Positions 62,237 to 64,000 of a stretch of 64,000 nt of DNA are shown piece by piece. Origin of the DNA: an uncultured Desulfobacterales bacterium (GTDB lineage Bacteria > Desulfobacterota > Desulfobulbia > Desulfobulbales > Desulfocapsaceae); assembly GCA_937915545.1 (NCBI GenBank), contig CALGIJ010000025.1, positions 90,769-154,768 of the forward strand. Reading direction: 5' to 3'. Position 1 is the stretch's first letter, and every line of letters begins with the position of its first letter. Below the pieces are notes generated by a model that worked only from the letters and a program-made list of their open reading frames with translations, ran no database searches and was not told where the DNA came from. The position numbers and the translations under genes were made by a program.

Positions 62237-62602
62237 ATGGAAGATGAGGAAGTGAAGTGTCGCCGGGGAAGATTACGTCTCCCCTATATCGCTGCGGTGG
62301 AATTGACGACTGTTGAAGGCAGGGTCATCAGAGGAAATTTGCGGGATATTGGTCTGGAGAGCATGTTTGCCAAGGTCGAGAAGCGCTCCGGCTACGACCT
62401 GCATCCTGGCGACGATGTTGATGTCTGTCTGCAGGTAACCCAGGGGCGGAGCCGGTTGACGATTGGTACACCGGGCAAGGTGATTCGCTTTGATGAGCAG
62501 GGTTGTGCTCTGATGTTCAAGGAAAAATTGAAATGGTGGCCACTGTTCTCACTCTTTCCCATGAACGAGCAGTTCCTCTTCGACGTGGTTGCCAACGCCT
62601 GA
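62237..62602 (+). CDS. PilZ-like domain protein
   Basis: 121 residues. The N-terminal RRGRLRLPYIAAVEL has the basic cluster of PilZ RxxxR motifs, and the following GNLRDIGLESMFA is a degenerate [D/N]xSxxG; IGTPGKVIRFDEQGCALMF completes a PilZ-like barrel. If functional it would bind cyclic di-GMP, but the second motif lacks the exact Ser-x-x-Gly arrangement, so binding is uncertain. Confidence 0.65.
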   Translation: MEDEEVKCRRGRLRLPYIAAVELTTVEGRVIRGNLRDIGLESMFAKVEKRSGYDLHPGDDVDVCLQVTQGRSRLTIGTPGKVIRFDEQGCALMFKEKLKWWPLFSLFPMNEQFLFDVVANA

Positions 62603-62645
62603 TTGCCCCGGCTGGAAGGTGGTGGCCGCTCTCCTGGGGAATGCT

Positions 62646-63863
62646 ATGATGCCGGATCAGGGGTGCGAACACGGGCAAGGTGCCGCTCAGCAAAAAAAAC
62701 AGTCGGTGGGATTGGTGCCTTGCGAGGCCTTGGGCCGGGAAGGCGCGGTGGCGAGATTTATCCGCCACCTCCACAACCGTCAGCGACAAGGCGACGAAGC
62801 CGGGTTGCGCACGAGTCTCGACAAAATTGCCGTCTGCTGCCGCCATCCCGATGGTGTGGTTCGTTTTCATGCACTCAGGGTCCTTGATCGTTTCATACGC
62901 TCAACCAGACCTGCCCGGCTTCCTTCCGCGGCCCTGGTCGCCTTTGCCCAGGGCTTTTCCTCCTGGTTCCATGCAGAACGGGATTTCCGCCCGGAATATC
63001 GTGAACTCCTCCAATCGTTGTTGTTTCTCATCGAAACAATGCTGCAGAGACGGCTGTGGGGTGAGACGGAATCCCTCCTCAAGACCTTGTCCCGGGTTCG
63101 TAACGAGATTCTTCCCAGCCACTGCGAGATGAGACTTGCACTTGCCGCCTGCTTCGCCTCTCCTGCCTGGGAGCGGATCGTCGATGCAATGGTGGCCTCG
63201 TTCACGAGGATCAAGTTCGAAGAGCGCCAGCGATTGAAGAAGGTCTTTCAGCATGTTGGTGAAAACGCCGGTGGGCGTCTGATTGAAGAACTCTTCAGAC
63301 ACCCGGAAAAGGAGGTGCGTATCGCTCTGTTCGAGGTGATACCGCGCCGAACCTGTGTCATCCTTCCCGCAATCCTCAAAAGGCTGGCGAGCAAGCAGCC
63401 GTGGTATGTGCTGCGTAATGCTGTGCTGCTGCTCGCGCTACTCGACGACAGCGGATTTTTCCGTCTGGTCAGACCCTTTCTCAAACATCCCGACCACCGT
63501 GTGCAGAAGGCGGTGATAGACTTTATCGCTCTCGTCGGTGGAGATGAGATGCGCAATGACTTGATTGACGCGCTGCTGGTGGTGGACGACCGACTCCTGC
63601 CGGGGCTGGTGCTCCTTCTTCAGCAGCATGGCGGGGGAGAAGAGGTCGAGGCGGCGTTCTTTTCCCTGCTCAGTGATCGCCGCCAGATAGATGTCGCGGT
63701 GCGTGATGAGGTCGTTGCCAGGGTTTGCGAGAGCTGCCTGCTTCCTCCGCTGGAAAAGTCCCGGGAAATACTTCTTCATATTCTCGAAGAGGAAAAATAT
63801 GCCGGCTGCAGTGATGGTCCCATCGCCAGGGCTGCAACAAAGGCCTTGGCGACGCTTGGCTGA
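62646..63863 (+). CDS. Helical-repeat (HEAT-like) protein
   Basis: 405 residues from ATG 62646, preceded by TGGGGAATGCT; frames further upstream overlap the PilZ-like gene and are less likely. The sequence is alpha-helical with recurring repeat units (HPDGVVRFHALRVLDRFI, HPEKEVRIALFEVIPRR, HPDHRVQKAVIDFIALVGG) spaced about 35-80 residues, as in HEAT repeats. It likely acts as a protein-protein scaffold. It lies 43 bp behind the PilZ-like gene, suggesting one operon. Confidence 0.75.
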   Translation: MMPDQGCEHGQGAAQQKKQSVGLVPCEALGREGAVARFIRHLHNRQRQGDEAGLRTSLDKIAVCCRHPDGVVRFHALRVLDRFIRSTRPARLPSAALVAFAQGFSSWFHAERDFRPEYRELLQSLLFLIETMLQRRLWGETESLLKTLSRVRNEILPSHCEMRLALAACFASPAWERIVDAMVASFTRIKFEERQRLKKVFQHVGENAGGRLIEELFRHPEKEVRIALFEVIPRRTCVILPAILKRLASKQPWYVLRNAVLLLALLDDSGFFRLVRPFLKHPDHRVQKAVIDFIALVGGDEMRNDLIDALLVVDDRLLPGLVLLLQQHGGGEEVEAAFFSLLSDRRQIDVAVRDEVVARVCESCLLPPLEKSREILLHILEEEKYAGCSDGPIARAATKALATLG

Positions 63864-64000
63864 ATCTCCATCTCCAACACAATGCAGAATGTAACACGGG
63901 CGGGAGGTGCGGCGATGGCGAAGAAGAGTGGCAGGGGAGAAAGGGGAGTTGTGTGCGTCAAGTTCTGCAAATTCATCCATGGCATGTAGCTCGTGGATTA

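Noticed and set aside
63915..63989. Short open frame near the right edge (MAKKSGRGERG...)
   Set aside because: Only 24 codons ending in TAG and no homology. A good GGGAGG precedes it, but the evidence is insufficient to call a gene.
1..64000. tRNA, rRNA, CRISPR arrays, insertion sequences, attachment sites
   Set aside because: No T-loop motifs with cloverleaf context, no direct-repeat arrays, no transposase or integrase sequences were seen.

Overview
The window is GC-rich, gene-dense bacterial chromosome. It most resembles an anaerobic sulfate-reducing or syntrophic Desulfobacterota-type organism (inference). The grounds are paralogous HdrA/MvhD electron-transfer genes, tungsten/molybdenum formate dehydrogenases with selenocysteine, a MetV-MetF pair, CooT, a DUF3786 protein, rubrerythrin-type proteins and an ADP-forming acyl-CoA synthetase. 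No tRNA, rRNA, CRISPR array or insertion sequence was seen.

1-9.9 kb: one plus-strand operon, hdrA (cut by the left edge) - mvhD - hdrA N-half - hdrA C-half - mvhD - fdhB-like - fdhA, closed by a very strong 27-bp-stem terminator. It reads as a soluble Hdr-formate dehydrogenase electron-confurcating or bifurcating complex without HdrB/HdrC. 10-15.3 kb (mostly minus strand): a ferritin-like protein, a lone NuoE-type subunit, a chemotaxis receptor (+), 5-formyl-THF cyclo-ligase and a radical SAM protein. 15.8-21.4 kb (+): a NuoF-type subunit, a NuoG-fused selenocysteine formate dehydrogenase, a small unknown protein and a DUF166 protein that is itself a selenoprotein. 21.5-24.2 kb: rubrerythrin-like protein, ferredoxin, DUF2279-like protein and a DUF3786 protein. 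24.4-30.3 kb (+): fused hdrA - mvhD - metV - metF - cooT - His-rich protein, closed by an 18-bp-stem terminator. 30.4-33.2 kb (-): fhs and folD. So formate oxidation/CO2 reduction, formyl-THF synthesis, methylene-THF formation and methylene-THF reduction are all here: the methyl branch of the Wood-Ljungdahl pathway, with its electron-transfer modules. CODH/ACS is not in the window. 33.7-38.2 kb: ADP-forming acyl-CoA synthetase, divergent from a CoA-disulfide-reductase-type flavoprotein with a notable palindrome between them. 38-64 kb is mainly housekeeping and accessory: DJ-1, DUF2237, Nudix, NRDE, a RiPP-type radical SAM protein, an RND efflux operon, a hybrid histidine kinase, a glycosyltransferase, glyA, a GDPD, a beta-lactamase-like protein, YitT, a thiamine-binding protein, an SH3 protein, a divergent sigma factor, a PilZ-like protein and a repeat protein.

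The central observation is selenium. Eight in-frame UGA codons in seven genes (3 mvhD, 1 split hdrA, 2 fdhA, 1 DUF166) lie within 25 kb. Each is followed by a hairpin readable by eye. Four hairpins (both fdhA, hdrA, DUF166) present GGUC in the apical loop, as in the classical fdhF SECIS. The three hairpins behind the C-terminal-site UGAs of mvhD form a second class, with a compensatory base-pair change between paralogues. Ordinary gene calling would break all seven genes.
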